A stretch of 60,000 nucleotides of DNA. It comes from Symbiodinium natans (lineage: Eukaryota > Sar > Dinophyceae > Suessiales > Symbiodiniaceae). Location: positions 856,977 to 916,976 of the forward strand of contig CAJNDS010000535.1 of the NCBI GenBank assembly GCA_905221605.1. The letters are read 5' to 3'. The notes beneath the pieces were generated by a model. The model saw only the letters and a program-made list of their open reading frames with translations, ran no database searches and had not been told where the DNA came from. Shown here piece by piece: positions 32,782 to 44,600 of the stretch. A program made the position numbers and the translations under genes. How positions within the stretch are numbered: the first letter of the stretch is position 1; each line of letters opens with the position of its first letter.

Positions 32782-32811
32782 GAGGGCTACGAGCCCCTGT
32801 GTCTCCGGCAA
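32782..32811 (+). CDS. Possible 30-base micro-exon
   Basis: Acceptor ACAGCCAG|GAG, donor CGGCAA|GTTTGA, ten codons (EGYEPLCLRQ). An overlapping frame from 32,757 to 32,825 ending at AG|GTGTGT (ARRATSPCVSGKFEDE) is equally plausible. Confidence 0.4.
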
Positions 32812-33484
32812 GTTTGAGGATGAGAGGTGTGTAAGGGGTTGGGGTTTGGGGTTTAGGGTTTAGGGTTTAGGGTTTGGGGTTTAGGGGTTAGGGTTTAGGG
32901 TTTAGGGTTTAGGGTTTAGGGTTTAGGGTTTAGGGACTCCGGCAACTTTCAGTTTAGGCTGTTGGGATGTGCTTGGCCTGCAGCTCTCCCGAGCCCGAAA
33001 GATCCGAAGCCCAGCTGCTGGGTTGAGGGCTTGTATACGGGTTTGGGGTTTGGGGTTTAGGGTTTAGGGTTTAGGGGTTTAGGGGTTTAGGGGTTTAGCG
33101 GTTTAGGGGTTTAGGGGTTTAGGGGTTTCGGGGTTTCGGGGTTCAGGGGTTCAGGGGTTTAGGGGTTTAGGGGTTTCGGGGTTTGGGGGTTTAGGGATTG
33201 AGGCTACCTTCAGCCCTAAACCCTCAAACCGAAGGGGTGCAGGCTTCAGGGTTGAGGGTTGAGGGTTGAGGGTTTAGGGTTTAGGGTTTAGGGTTGTCTC
33301 GTTATGTTGCCGGAGTTTGAGAGGATCCCTGTCGAACACTTACTACTATAGCTCCGGATGCTTTGTTTTCATTTGTATAAAACCCTAGGGATATGAAGCA
33401 CCATGTTTTTATTCAGGTTCTAAGGGCTGCATAGACTAGACTCTCAACCCCAAACCCTAATCCCGAATTCAATGGTCTCACTAG

Positions 33485-33521
33485 GCTGCCGAAGGCCCCA
33501 TGTTGAGCTTCGTGTTTGCAG
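33485..33521 (+). CDS. Possible exon
   Basis: Acceptor CTCACTAG|GCT, donor TTTGCAG|GTCTCA. It reads AAEGPMLSFVFA. Confidence 0.4.
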
Positions 33522-33701
33522 GTCTCACGAAGGACATAGTTTATGTATGGCTCCATGCTGGATAACATGAAAACAAAGGTGCCTGGCTAGAATCCCTAGC
33601 CCAACCCCCGAAACCCAAGATACCCGAAACCCTCAACCCAAGTTCCATTTCTAGGGTTCAGGGTTTGGGGTTTAGGGGTTCGGGTTGCACGTATTGAAGA
33701 G

Positions 33702-33739
33702 GTCGGATGATGCGGACTCAGACGCGGCGCCAGAACGGG
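33702..33739 (+). CDS. Possible exon, acidic
   Basis: Acceptor TGAAGAG|G, donor CGGG|GTACCC. It reads SDDADSDAAPER. Confidence 0.35.
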
Positions 33740-33910
33740 GTACCCTGCTCTGAGCGCACAAAGCGTTTAGGATTAAGGGCTTGGGGCCTCGGACCCTCAA
33801 GGACCAGCAAGACCCCTCACTTTCCTTGCGGACATTCTTGACAGGATTAGGGTTTAGGATTTAGGGTTTAGGGTTACCTGGTTGGGGACACTAGCAGGGG
33901 GTGAATCCAG

Positions 33911-33932
33911 GGACTTTATGGAGCTTGTTGAG
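33911..33932 (+). CDS. 22-base micro-exon
   Basis: Acceptor GAATCCAG|G, donor GTTGAG|GTGGGG. It reads DFMELVE and leads in phase 0 into EFICFVTTG in the next exon. Confidence 0.4.
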
Positions 33933-34002
33933 GTGGGGCCCCAAGCCCCTGCCCATTACCGGTCGGCGGAGGATAGCACAACCCCTCCACCCTCGTGAGA
34001 AG

Positions 34003-34077
34003 GAATTCATCTGCTTTGTGACGACAGGGCTTTTTCAAAGACTTCCTCTCGCCCCCTTAGAATGGGCAGCATGTTCG
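34003..34077 (+). CDS. Exon of an unidentified gene
   Basis: Acceptor GTGAGAAG|GAA; 25 codons to a possible GC donor TGTTCG|GCACGC. It contains EFICFVTTGLFQRLPLAPLE. Good coding sense; no family recognised. Confidence 0.45.
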
Positions 34078-34195
34078 GCACGCCCCGAAACCCCTAAACC
34101 CTAAACCCACAAACCCCTAAGCCTTAAACCCTTCTGAACCCAAAGCCCTAAGCCCTCTAAACCCTATAAACCCTTAAACCCTGAATTTAGGGTAA

Positions 34196-34350
34196 CCCGA
34201 ACCCTAAACCCTAAACCCTAAACCCTAAACCCTAAACCCTAAACCCTAAACCCTAAACCCTAAACCCTAAACCCTAAACCCTAAACCCTAAACCCTAAAC
34301 CCTAAACCCTAAACCCTAAACCCTAAACCCGAACCCTAAACCCTAAACCC
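34196..34350 (-). repeat. Telomeric array (CCCTAAA)n
   Basis: About 21 units leading into the C-rich acceptor of the exon at 34,385. Confidence 0.95.
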
Positions 34351-34384
34351 TGCACCTCTGACCCCCCTCCCCCCCCACCACCAG

Positions 34385-34421
34385 CCGCTGAGCTTCAGAT
34401 CACGGCCAAGGGCTTTCAAGG
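34385..34421 (+). CDS. Exon with a model pyrimidine tract
   Basis: A C-rich tract and CCACCAG|CC acceptor follow the CCCTAAA array; the donor is CAAGG|GTGATC. It reads AELQITAKGFQ. Confidence 0.45.
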
Positions 34422-35613
34422 GTGATCCCCTTCATTAGGGGTTAGGGTTTAGGGTTTAGGGTTTAGGGTTTAGGGTTTAGGGTTTAGGGTTTAGGGTGAG
34501 GATGTTGAGTGTTGTGTTTGGAGGCGTGCTGCCGCACCATCCCGCACCATCCCGCACCGTCGACCCTGAACCCAAGTTCCTAAACCTGCACCCTAACTCC
34601 TATACCGTAAACCGCCTGAAGCCCCCAAGCCTCCTGGTGCCAAAGAAATATCCAACCCTCCTTCCAGCCCCACTCTAAACCCCAGACGCTACACCGCCAC
34701 AACCCTATACGCCCGGAATTCCTCAACAATTTTGGGCCGTGAGAATCCCGAAACCCCAAACCCAAAACCCTAACCCAACTAGGCCCCAATATTCCCTGGA
34801 CCTCCCTAAGGTCCCCTGAGTCTTCACAGGTTCCCTAGGAACCTAGCCCACGTAGACCCACTTACCCTGAGGACAAGGTATGCAGATTCCATTAAGTCAG
34901 GGCGCACAAGGGAGGCAAACTGAAGGGACACCTCTAAACCCTAAACCCTCAGTTTACGGTTCGGAAGCCGGGTAGGGCTGACTTTCACTGAGAGGAGGCT
35001 CTTGAAAGAGCCCCGGCTTCTCAACGACCACGCCGCCCCCGAACAAGCAGGGGCGAGCCAATGACGGTCGTATGCTTCAGACGTGATATCCATCTCCGCA
35101 ACCGCAAGCCCATGAACTTCCAAAACCCTGAAGCCCAATTTCCTCTTTTGGGGTTGAAGGCAAAATAGCAATAGAACATGTATCATGAATAGTCATAAGA
35201 CTACGAATGGTAGCAATAAGGGCAATAAAACATCATAGTATTAAGAATGACAGTAACAATGCTAACAATAACAAGTCTGAGACCTACAGCCCCGACGGAA
35301 GCTCCCAGCTCTCAGCCGAAGCACTCAAGTCTACAGCCTGGATCATGAATAAACCCTAGGGGGTTCACAGGGTTGAGGGTTTGGGGTTGAGGGTTTAGGG
35401 TTTAGGGTTTAGGGTTTAGGTTTTAGGGTGTAGGGTTTAGGGTTTAGGGGACCCCGAGCGCCGAGCACTCAACCCGAAACTCTGAGCCCGCGAGTCATGG
35501 CGGGCTGCTCAGCTTAGCAGGGGGTTTAGGGTTTAGGGTTTAGGGTCTAGGGTCTAGGGTTTAGGGTTTAGGGTTTAGGGTTTAGGGTTTAGGGATGATG
35601 CTAACCACTGCAG

Positions 35614-35664
35614 GTTGCGATTCTACTTGAAAGTATCGCAAGTTGAAGTCTGCGATGACTCGAG
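35614..35664 (+). CDS. Possible exon; phase-compatible with the deaminase start
   Basis: Acceptor CACTGCAG|G, GC donor ACTCGAG|GCCCCT. It reads LRFYLKVSQVEVCDDS plus two bases. It could be an upstream deaminase exon or the end of the previous gene. Confidence 0.35.
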
Positions 35665-35715
35665 GCCCCTATCAACATTTGCATGTCCAAGGCCCGACCG
35701 AAGGCACAAACCCGA

Positions 35716-35826
35716 ACCCTAAACCCTAAACCCTAAACCCTAAACCCTAAACCCTAAACCCTAAACCCTAAACCCTAAACCCTAAACCCTAAACCCTAAA
35801 CCCTAAACCCTAAACCCTAAACCCTT
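35716..35826 (-). repeat. Telomeric array (CCCTAAA)n
   Basis: Sixteen perfect units. Confidence 0.95.
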
Positions 35827-36309
35827 GCTTGGACTCATGTTAACTGCACTCCTACAACCTCTCAGCACCTAAACCCATGCCTAGCTCAGAGCAGCAGATG
35901 GCAGGCAGCGCCTCATAGCGCCCGCGCCCGAACCAAAGCCAGGACGGTCGGTGCTTCTTGGCTGTCGGGGTGTCGGGATTTAGGATTTAGGGCTTTACCC
36001 TGAACCCTAAACCCTAAGCCTTAAACCCTACTTAGTGAGCAAGGTTTAGGGTTGTGGGTCAGGTTAGGGTTCAGGGTCCAATTGTGTTGGCTCATTTTTG
36101 TGGTGCAACAAGACCCTAAACCCTAAACCCTAAACCCTAAACCCTAAACCCTAAACCTTGAAGCAGCCGCGTACGAGCCTGCTGGATTGAGTTTGGGCTG
36201 CGCCCCTCCCATTGCAGCAGCTTTGCCCGTGACTCCCTAAGGGTCCATGGTTTAGGGTTTACGTAGGGTTTAGGGTTTAGGGTTTCGGGATTATGGGCTA
36301 GGGTTTAGG

Positions 36310-36390
36310 GTCCATGTACCTAATTATTGAATACTTGGGCCTTACAGTACTTCCCATATAGGGACTCTGGGGCCCAAGTAAGGGCCCTAA
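36310..36390. mobile_element. TIR element, family GGTCCATGTACC, right end lost
   Basis: The left end and core (TCCATGTACCTAATTATTGA, then CTTGGGCCTTACAGTACTTC) match the copy at 29,611. The right TIR is replaced by GGGCCCTAAACC. Confidence 0.7.
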
Positions 36391-36424
36391 ACCTAACCCC
36401 AAGTACGCAAAGAACCCTATAGAC

Positions 36425-36514
36425 TGGGATGTTCCCCCTTATACTACCAGTCCTTACAATAAGGGGTACTGCAGTCCCGAATAAGGACTGTTAGTTCTAG
36501 GGGGAGCATCCCAA
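36425..36514. mobile_element. TIR element, family GGGATGTTCCCCC
   Basis: About 90 bases, same ends and AGTCCTTA / TAAGGACTG core. It lies upstream of deaminase exon 1. Confidence 0.8.
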
Positions 36515-37015
36515 CCTGCAAAAGACCCCAAAACCTCCATCCCCCAACGTGCCCGACGCCGCGCGGGCAGGAAAGCCCAGCGTCCGGAATGCGGAGAAAG
36601 ACAGGCAATCCTCGTGGTTCACGATCTGGCACCCTAAACCCTAAACCTGGTGGGTTCAGAGTTTCGTGTTCAGTCAAGGTGATCAGTCAAGGTTTTGGGT
36701 TTCGGGTCTGGGGTTCAGGGTTTAGGGATTGGGGGTGGGTTCAGATTTTCGGGCGTTTTGGGTTTAGTGCGCGGTTTTGGGTCCCGGAGGTTGGGGCTTT
36801 TCATATGGTTTAGGGTTTAGGCTTTCAGGGTTCAGGCCTGGATGGGGTGGGTCACATACCCTAGAATGGTCCGGTGGACTAGGTTTTGTTTTAGGTTCGG
36901 GGCTTCAGATCTTAGGGCTTAGAGTTCAGAGGCTTAGGTCGTTAGGGTTTAGGGTATCAGCTGCTTGGGGATAGACTACCGCAGACAGGTGTGGCGTGAG
37001 GTCTACTTGACAGCG

Positions 37016-37158
37016 TACTTGGAGGTTCAGGGTTCTTAGTAACCCATTATAGGTGTAGTGATAACCTACATATTACCCCCTTAAGTACCCTGATAGGGGT
37101 ACAATAGGGTTGCAAGTGAAGTTGCAATTGGGTTACTAAGTACCATGAACCTCCAAGT
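37016..37158. mobile_element. TIR element, family ACTTGGAGGTTCATG
   Basis: About 143 bases with ends TACTTGGAGGTTCA / TGAACCTCCAAGT and an inner inverted pair around GTTACTAAGTACC. Two more copies lie at 45,526 and 45,862. Confidence 0.8.
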
Positions 37159-37610
37159 GGTGGAGATTCATTCTCTCCATGGGGATCATGCCTGGCGGCT
37201 AAAGCTGGTGGTCTCGGCCGCAGTCCCTGCGCATGTGTGCGCGTGCGTTCTGAGTAGGGATTATCGTACGCCCCTATTATTATCCTACAGCCAGGCGCCC
37301 GTGCCTTCGTGCAAGACGTCCCGGCAATTCCACAGAGTGACGGTCGTTTGCTCGATACCTCCACACTAAACAGAGCCTATCCGAGCTTTCCAAGCTCAGA
37401 CGCACAGCGCAGATCGGGCACTTACAGATTTGCAGAAACCCGATTACACCCTGTTGGAGCCCTAACCCCGAAACCCCAAACCCTGATTGAGCCCGAAACC
37501 CTAGACCCTAGACCCTAGACCCTAAACCCTAAACCCTAAACCCTGAACCCTGAACCCTAAACCCTAAACCCTAACCCCCCCCCCCCCCTTGATGCCCGGG
37601 TTGCCACCAG

Positions 37611-37673
37611 GCGTGCCACGTGCACCTTCGCTGATGAAGTCGCCGTGGCCGCGCTTGCCGAGTGGCGGCGAAG
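37611..37673 (+). CDS. Deaminase exon 1: N-terminal helix
   Basis: The acceptor GCCACCAG|G follows CCCTAAA repeats and a C-tract. The exon reads TFADEVAVAALAEWR, matching the N-terminal helix of A_deamin proteins. The donor is AAG|GTGGGG, outgoing phase 2. Two bases must come from an earlier exon; 35,614-35,664 has a fitting phase, but the link is unproven. Confidence 0.75.
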
Positions 37674-38644
37674 GTGGGGTTTTTGGGGTTTAAGTTGTCG
37701 AGTTCAATTCAGGGTTTGGGGTTTAGGGTTTGGGGTTTGGGGTTTAGGGTTTCGGGTTTCGGGTTTCGCGTTTACTGAAATGCCTGTTTCAGGTGTCTAG
37801 GAGCTTTTGAAGGTTTATATAAGGGCTTTCTGGATGATTGAGGTCTTTTTCCGGACTTTGGGGTGTGAAAGGGTTGGTTAGGGGCCTCTGGTGTATGAAA
37901 GGTTCTCTTACTGGCTCAAAACCCGACTTTTCAACTTTTGGGCTTCTTGTAAGGTAGTTTATTCTGAAAGTTTCAACTTTTATTCCCTTGGTTTTGGGGG
38001 GCCAGTCAGTTCTACAGGGCACTTAATTCACTCGTTCCACTAAGAACCAGTGCCGTCATCAAGGTCCACAAGCCATGTGTTTTTTCAGCCCTCAGTCACC
38101 CTGGGGCCTAACCCTAAACCGCCTTAGGGTTTAGGGTTTAGGGTTTAGGGTTCAGGGTTTAGGGTTTAGGGTTTAGGGTTCAGGGTTCAGGGTTCAGGGT
38201 TCAGGGTTCAGGGTTCAGGGTTTTCGAAAATCGGGGGCGCCTTTGTTTAGGGTTTAGGGTTTTCGAAAAGAGGGGTTGGGGTTCCTGCAATACAACGGAA
38301 CCCCATGTTTGGAAGACCCCGAATCGTTCTTGCCAAAAGGCTCAGCAAAATCTCTGAATCCTCAACACGGCCGTAAGAACTCCCTAAACCTTCCGACTAG
38401 ATCCAGAAATCCTGAACCCCTGAAATACCCCTAAACCCCTGAGGGACACAGCCGGTCATCCTCCTTAGGCGGCCTGCTGACTTCGAGCCTCGGCAGACTG
38501 CCGCCTGGCTCTGGGTTTAGGGCTTGGGGGTTTAGGGTTTAGGGCTTGGGGTTTGGGGGTTTAGGGTTTAAGGGTTAGGGGTTTGGGGGTTTGGGGGTTT
38601 AGGGGTTTTGCGGGTTGAGGGGTTTCGGTTTTTTTTTTTTTTTT

Positions 38645-38675
<31 letters not shown>

Positions 38676-41600
38676 AGGGTGAGGGGAGGTCGTGTCAGGG
38701 TTTGTAGGATTTTGTGGGTTTGGGGCTTCGAGCTGCAAGGGTTTTGGTCGACTGCAGTTCATGGGAGTAAGGGCCGAGGACCTTATACTAACAGTCCTTT
38801 TCTGGGGATTATAGCGGGGGGGGGGGGGGGGGAGGAGGGGCTCCTGTAATCCTTACTAAGGACTGTTAGTATATGGGGGACCCTAAACCCTAAACCCTAA
38901 ACCCTAAACCCTAAACCCTAAACCCTAAACCCTAAACCCTAAACCCTAAACCCTAAACCCTAAACCCTAAACCCTAAACCCTAAACCCTAAACCCTAAAC
39001 CGAAACCCCAAACCCTAAACCCTAAACCCTAAACCCTAAAGGGAGCATCCCAACCTGAGGATTGGGGCTTAGGGTCTAAAGTTTGGGTATCTTTGGGGCC
39101 TCATAGGGCTTCAGGGCTTGATATGTGTTTGGGCTGTTGCACGGTGTTGCTGAGTGTTTCTTATGATGATGATTATTATTATTACCAGATTACTATTACT
39201 ATTAATGCTATTCTTATTCTGATTATTATTATTCTTATTCTTGTCAGTATGACTATTCTCTATTAGATTACTATTATTGCTATTATCATGATTATTGTTG
39301 TTTTTGTTGTTACTATTAGTATTACTATTATTGTTATTATTATGATTGTTATTTTTGTTGTTATTATTGTTACTGTTACTGTTACTGTTACTGTTACTGT
39401 TACTGTTATTGTTATTGTTATTGTTATTGTTATTGTTATTGTTATTGTTATTGTTATTGTGATTATGTTTTTTTTTGGGGGGGGGGCGGTCCTTGCAATC
39501 CCTGGACTGTCTCAACTTGACTTCGCAACCCTAAACTCTTCACTAAGCCCACCTTTCCTTCGCCCTGCCAAAACCTAAGCTCCTAAGCCCACCAACACAC
39601 AAGCCCTTAGCCCGCTCCTTTGGCATTCGACGTGAGCCCTACTTCTCTGGGGGTCATGAGAAACCCGAAACCCTAAACCCTAAACCCTAAACCCTAAACC
39701 ATAAACCCTAAACCCTATAAACCCTCAGGCCCTCAGCCCGATTTTGCTAGATGCAACTTCGACGCCATAGGGATTCTACGAAGGTGGTGGGATCAAATGC
39801 AAGTACCTATTTGGCAGCTTCTATTTAGGGAACCCTAAACCCTAAACCCTAAACCCTAAACCCTAAACTTGTGGTACAGCAACGGACTGTAAGAGGCAGG
39901 AGCCAGCAGGGCCCGCCGTCATGAGACCCCAAACTCTCCCCCAGATCTTCCAAAACCCCTTAATTAAGAAAATATACCCTAATTTCTGCTAGGGATCAAA
40001 ACCCTAAATCCTAAGAATCAGAATTCTGAATTAGGGTCTATTCCTTAATTCAGGGGTTTCTTGGGAAGATCGGGGCCTACGCCCCCAAAAAACCCCGAGC
40101 AAAACCCCCGGAAATCTCTGGCTGCCCCGAGGTCTTGGCCGCTTTCCTGGCCCTGAAGGGCGGCGTGCCCCCCTCTCAATACTTTGTGGTACTTTAGGGT
40201 TTAGGGTTTAGGGTTTAGGGTTTAGGGTTTAGGGTTTAGGGTTTAGGGTTTAGGGTTTAGGGTTTAGGGTTTACCTTCTTTGGGTTTATTGGGTTTCTTA
40301 GTAAGGCAGCTAAAAGTTTAATTTATTGCTACCCTCCTGAGCGCGGCCAAGTCAATAGGGTGGGGTGGACCCGAGCCCGAAAGTGCTTAGTTGCTGGTTG
40401 AGTACACTTTATACACTTCTTGGGAGACGTTCATCCCCTCTAGAACTGAAAATGTGCACTTTTGGGGGGCTCTTATGAACTCAGCAGCGAAGAAAGCCCT
40501 GAAACCCTTAAGCCCTTGACCCTTAAACCCTTAAACCCTAAACCCTCAAGCGCCCGAACCCTCAAACGCCCGAACCTTAGCCACTAAATCTGGTTTAAAC
40601 CTCCCGGAGGGCTTCGGGTGGCCCAACTTGAGCCATAAATGCCTAGCCAGATCCCGCAAGCACTTGAATCCCTAACCCCTTTTTTGGTTTAGGGTTTAGA
40701 GTTTAGGGTTTAGGGTTTAGGGTTTAGGGTTTAGGGTTTAGGGTTTAGGGTTCAGGGTTGTGCAACCGCAGGAGCTCCCAAAATGGCCCAGTGCCCTAAG
40801 CCCCCAAACCCTAAACGCACGCTAAACGCCAATCCGAAACTCTTGGTTTAGGGTTTAGGGTTTTGGGTCCAATCCCCAAAAACCCAAAAGAAAGGCCACC
40901 CTTTGGTTGAAGGGGAATTTGGGCTTCGGGTTTAGGGTTTAGGGTTTCAGAGATTTGGGTCCCTAAGCCCTAAACCCAAAGATACTCCACCGCGGAACGG
41001 CGGCCCTCAACCCCAAAGCCTCACCCCTAAACCCTACACCCTAAACCCTAAACCCTAAAACCTAAACCCTAAACCCTAAACCCCAAACCCCAAACTAAAC
41101 CTCTCCTCCGAAACTGGGCGCGTTCTCCGACTGAGGAGCTCCTGGTGGTGTCCTTTGGCGTTGGCACCAAGTTCCTTGGCCCGGAGGCCAGGGCTCCAGG
41201 GCTTGGTTTAGGGTTTAGGGTTTAGGGTTTAGGGTTTAGGGTTTAGGGTTTAGGGTTTAGGGTTTAGGGTTTAGGGTTTAGGGTGGAGGGCTGTTAGAGG
41301 GTCTTACAGGGTTGCGAGAGGACATCATAGGATTTTTTGAGTATAGGTTTATGGAAGGCTTTAGAGTGTTTAGACTGTTCTAGGGTTCTGGGGTGTAGGT
41401 TATTGGGATTTCAGAGGAGGGTTTACGGTTGGTTTTTAGGGTTGTGGGGATTCAGGGTTTAGGGTTTTAGGGCTTTGGGGGTTTCAGGGACTTAGTGTTC
41501 GGGGTTGCAGGGTTTTGGGGTTTTGGGGATTTGTGGTTTCACGGTTTCAGGGTTCAAAGTCTTGGGTTTTTTGGACTTCTAGGCTTTAAGGTCCTTTTAA

Positions 41601-44600
41601 GGTTTAGGGTCATTGTGGGCTTAGAGTCGCCAACCAGGGTTTAGGGTTTAACGTTTCGGCTTCAGGGTTTAGGGTTTACGGGCTTAGGGCCCGCGATTAC
41701 TTGGGTCAAGAAATCGATGTTTGTGAAACAGGAGATTACCCATGCGCCCAAGGAATCCCACAGCAAAGAAGACGGTCAGTTATCCTTAAAGGTCAGTCCT
41801 GGCAGGCCCTCCATGTTAAAGGCCAGCCCCAGTAGGTTGAATCCCATGATCCCAATCTGGCATCGGCCCCGTAACCTCCTGACAGTTTGCAATCGTACTG
41901 CCTTTTTTTACAGTGCACTGCATTGTCATTGTCAGCTAGAGCATTCCGGTAGAAAGCTATGTAGCATGACCAGAAAAGACTGGATTTTGTTACTTCTAGA
42001 TGCCTGCTGTTGATAAGGAAACCCCAAACCCTAAACTTTAAACCCGCTTCGGGGTGCGGAGTTTACCTTCTGGCAGATGTTCGGGCGGCAGACATGGTTC
42101 CAATTGGGCGAATTAGCTTGGGGTTTAAGTTTTAGGGCTTAGGGTTTGGGGTTTCGAGTTTAGGGTTTGGGGTCTAGGGCAGGTAGGGCATATACAGATG
42201 GTGCAGGAGTTTAGCGCTTATAGGGTCCAAGTCTCCCAGGCTTGAGAGAGCGCTTTTCACTTTGGGGCTAAGGCCGAATCGATGCAATAACGTCAGGGCA
42301 GACTTAAGCGTATCATCATGCATGATACCTCAAACCCTGAACCCTGAACCCTAAACCCTAAACCCTAAACCCTAAACCCTAAACCCCAAGAGACCATACA
42401 TTAGGGACACATCTAGGCGCCTCCGTCGGCCGAGTCGCTCAAAGACCTGCACGCCGAGGTTGTGGGGGTCCCCTAAACCCTAAACCCTAAACCCTAAACC
42501 CTAAACCCTAAACCCTAAACCCTAAACCCTAAACCCTAAACCGGTTCAGGGTTCAGGGTCAGGGCCTGAGGCCTAGAATTGAGGAGAAGCTTCCCAGAAT
42601 CCGGGCTTTGAGGGTTTGCAGGGTTTCGGGTTTCAGGGTTTCAGGGTTTAGGGTTTAGGGCTAGGGTTTAGGATGTAGGGATTCCGGTTGAAGTAGGTTT
42701 CTGTTTCCTCAAGTTTTGATTTCCTTGTGGCAGCTCTGGGCCTTTTGCCCCCGCACGCAAGACGACGCGGACTGTAAGGCCCAGAGCTGCGAATCAAAGA
42801 TGAAGCTCGGCGGAATGAAGCAGAAGGCTACCTAAGCCTTGATCCCTAACCCTAGATTTTTGGGACTTTAGCCCTAGATCCTAAACCCTGAACCAGTAAA
42901 GTTCCGGTTCGGTTCGGTTCGTTTCGGTTCGCGGGCCGGCGGTTCGTAGCGGTTCGGTTCGTTCGGCGGTTCCGGTTCCTAGCGGTTCTGTGCGTTTTCG
43001 GTTCGGTTCGGTTCGGTTCCAGAAAACCCGAAAGCCCTAAACACACCGAAGCCCTCATGTTCTGGACCCTTCTGATATGTTTTGACTCCCCAAAACTTTT
43101 CCTTGAGGGCAGGTTTCCAGGTTTGGACCCCCCAAACGTGCAGGTTTCCAGGTTTGGACCCCGGAAACGTGCAGGTTTCCAGGTTTGGACCCCCCAAAAC
43201 GTGCAGGTTTCCAGGTTTGGACCCCAAAACGTGCAGGTTCTGGACCCCAAAACGTGCAGGTTTCCAGGTTTGGACCCCCCAAAACGTCCTCCCAAAACGT
43301 GCAGGTTTCCAGGTTTGGACCCCCCAAACGTCGTTTTGGTGGAAACCTGCACGTTTAGGGGCCAAACCTGGAAACCTGCACGCACGTTTGAACCTGGAAA
43401 CCTGCACGTTTTGGGGGTCCAAACCTGGAAACCTCCAAATCTGCGTTTTGGGGGGTCCAAACCTACGTTTGGGGGGGGTCCAACCTGCAAACCTGCAAAC
43501 CTGCACGTTTGGGGGGTCCAATCGGCACGTTTTGGGGGGTCCAAACCTGGAAACCTGCACGTTTTGGCAGGTCCAAACCTGGAAACCTGCGCACCTGCAC
43601 GTTTGGGGGTCCAAAACCTGGAAACCTGCCGCCGGTTTCGACCCCCCCAAAACGTTGACGTTTCCAGGTTTGGACCCCCTAAACGTGCAGGTTTCCAGGT
43701 CCCAAAACGTGCAGGTTTCCAGGTTTGGACCCCCCAAAACGTTGACGTTTCCAGGTTTGGACCCCCCAAAAGGTGCAGCTTTCCAGGTTTTGGACCTGCA
43801 GGTTTCCAGGTTTGGACCCCCCAAAACGTGCAGGTTTCCAGGTTTGGAGCCCCCAAACGTGGCTTTTGGTGGCTTTTCGGAGACCCTGGATCCAATGGGC
43901 CTGGCCATGCGAACTGAAGGTAGGCTCCGTTCACATGGCCGCCCATGCGAACTGAAGGCCATGCGAACTGTGGGTAGGCTCCGTTCACATGGCCCTGGCC
44001 ATGCGAAGTAAAGCCAGCCTCTGTTCACGTGGCCCATGCGAACTGCAGGTTTCCAGGTTTGGACCCCCCAAAACGTAGGTTTGCGCCCCTTAAAACGTGC
44101 AGGTTTCCAAGTTTGGACCCGAAAAACGTGCAGGTTTGGACCCCCCAAACGTGCAGGTTTCGAGGTTTGGACCCCCCAAAACGTGCAGGTTTCCAGGTTT
44201 GGACCCCCCAAAACATGCAGGTTTCCAGGTTTGACGCAGGTTTCCAGGTTTGGACCCCCAAAACGTGCAGGTTTCCAGGTTTGGCCCCCAAAATGTGCAA
44301 ACCTGCACGTTTGGGAGGGTCCAAACCTGCAAACGTGCACGTTTTGGGGGTCCAAACCTGGACCTGCACGTTTTTCGGGTCCAAACTTGGAAACCTGCAC
44401 GTTTTAAGGGGCTCAAACGTGGAAACGTCAACGTTTTGGGGTCCAAACCTGGAAACCTGCACGTTTGGGGCGTCCAAACCTGGAATTCTGCACGTTTTCG
44501 GGGGTCCAAACCTGGAAATGTCAACGTTTTGGGGGGTTCAAACCTGGAAACCTGCATGTTTGGAAACCTGCACGTTTGGGGGGTGGGGGTCCAAGCCTGG

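Noticed and set aside
41136-41205. Deaminase exon 4 ending at the telomeric GT (41,206)
   Set aside because: It puts exon 5 out of frame; the GC donor at 41,187 keeps the frame and gives the family's usual spacing to HAE. Alternative splicing is not excluded.
42734-42835. A terminal exon LWAFCPRTQDDADCK... with stop TAA
   Set aside because: It lies in a deaminase intron, is not needed by the reading frame, and its ends (GCAGCTCTGGGCCTT / AAGGCCCAGAGCTGC) form an inverted repeat, so it is more likely a hairpin element.
42979-44400. Frames of up to 473 codons on both strands
   Set aside because: They are translations of a 30-33 bp satellite with repeated KPGNLHVLGG- or PGLDPPKR-like peptides on both strands.
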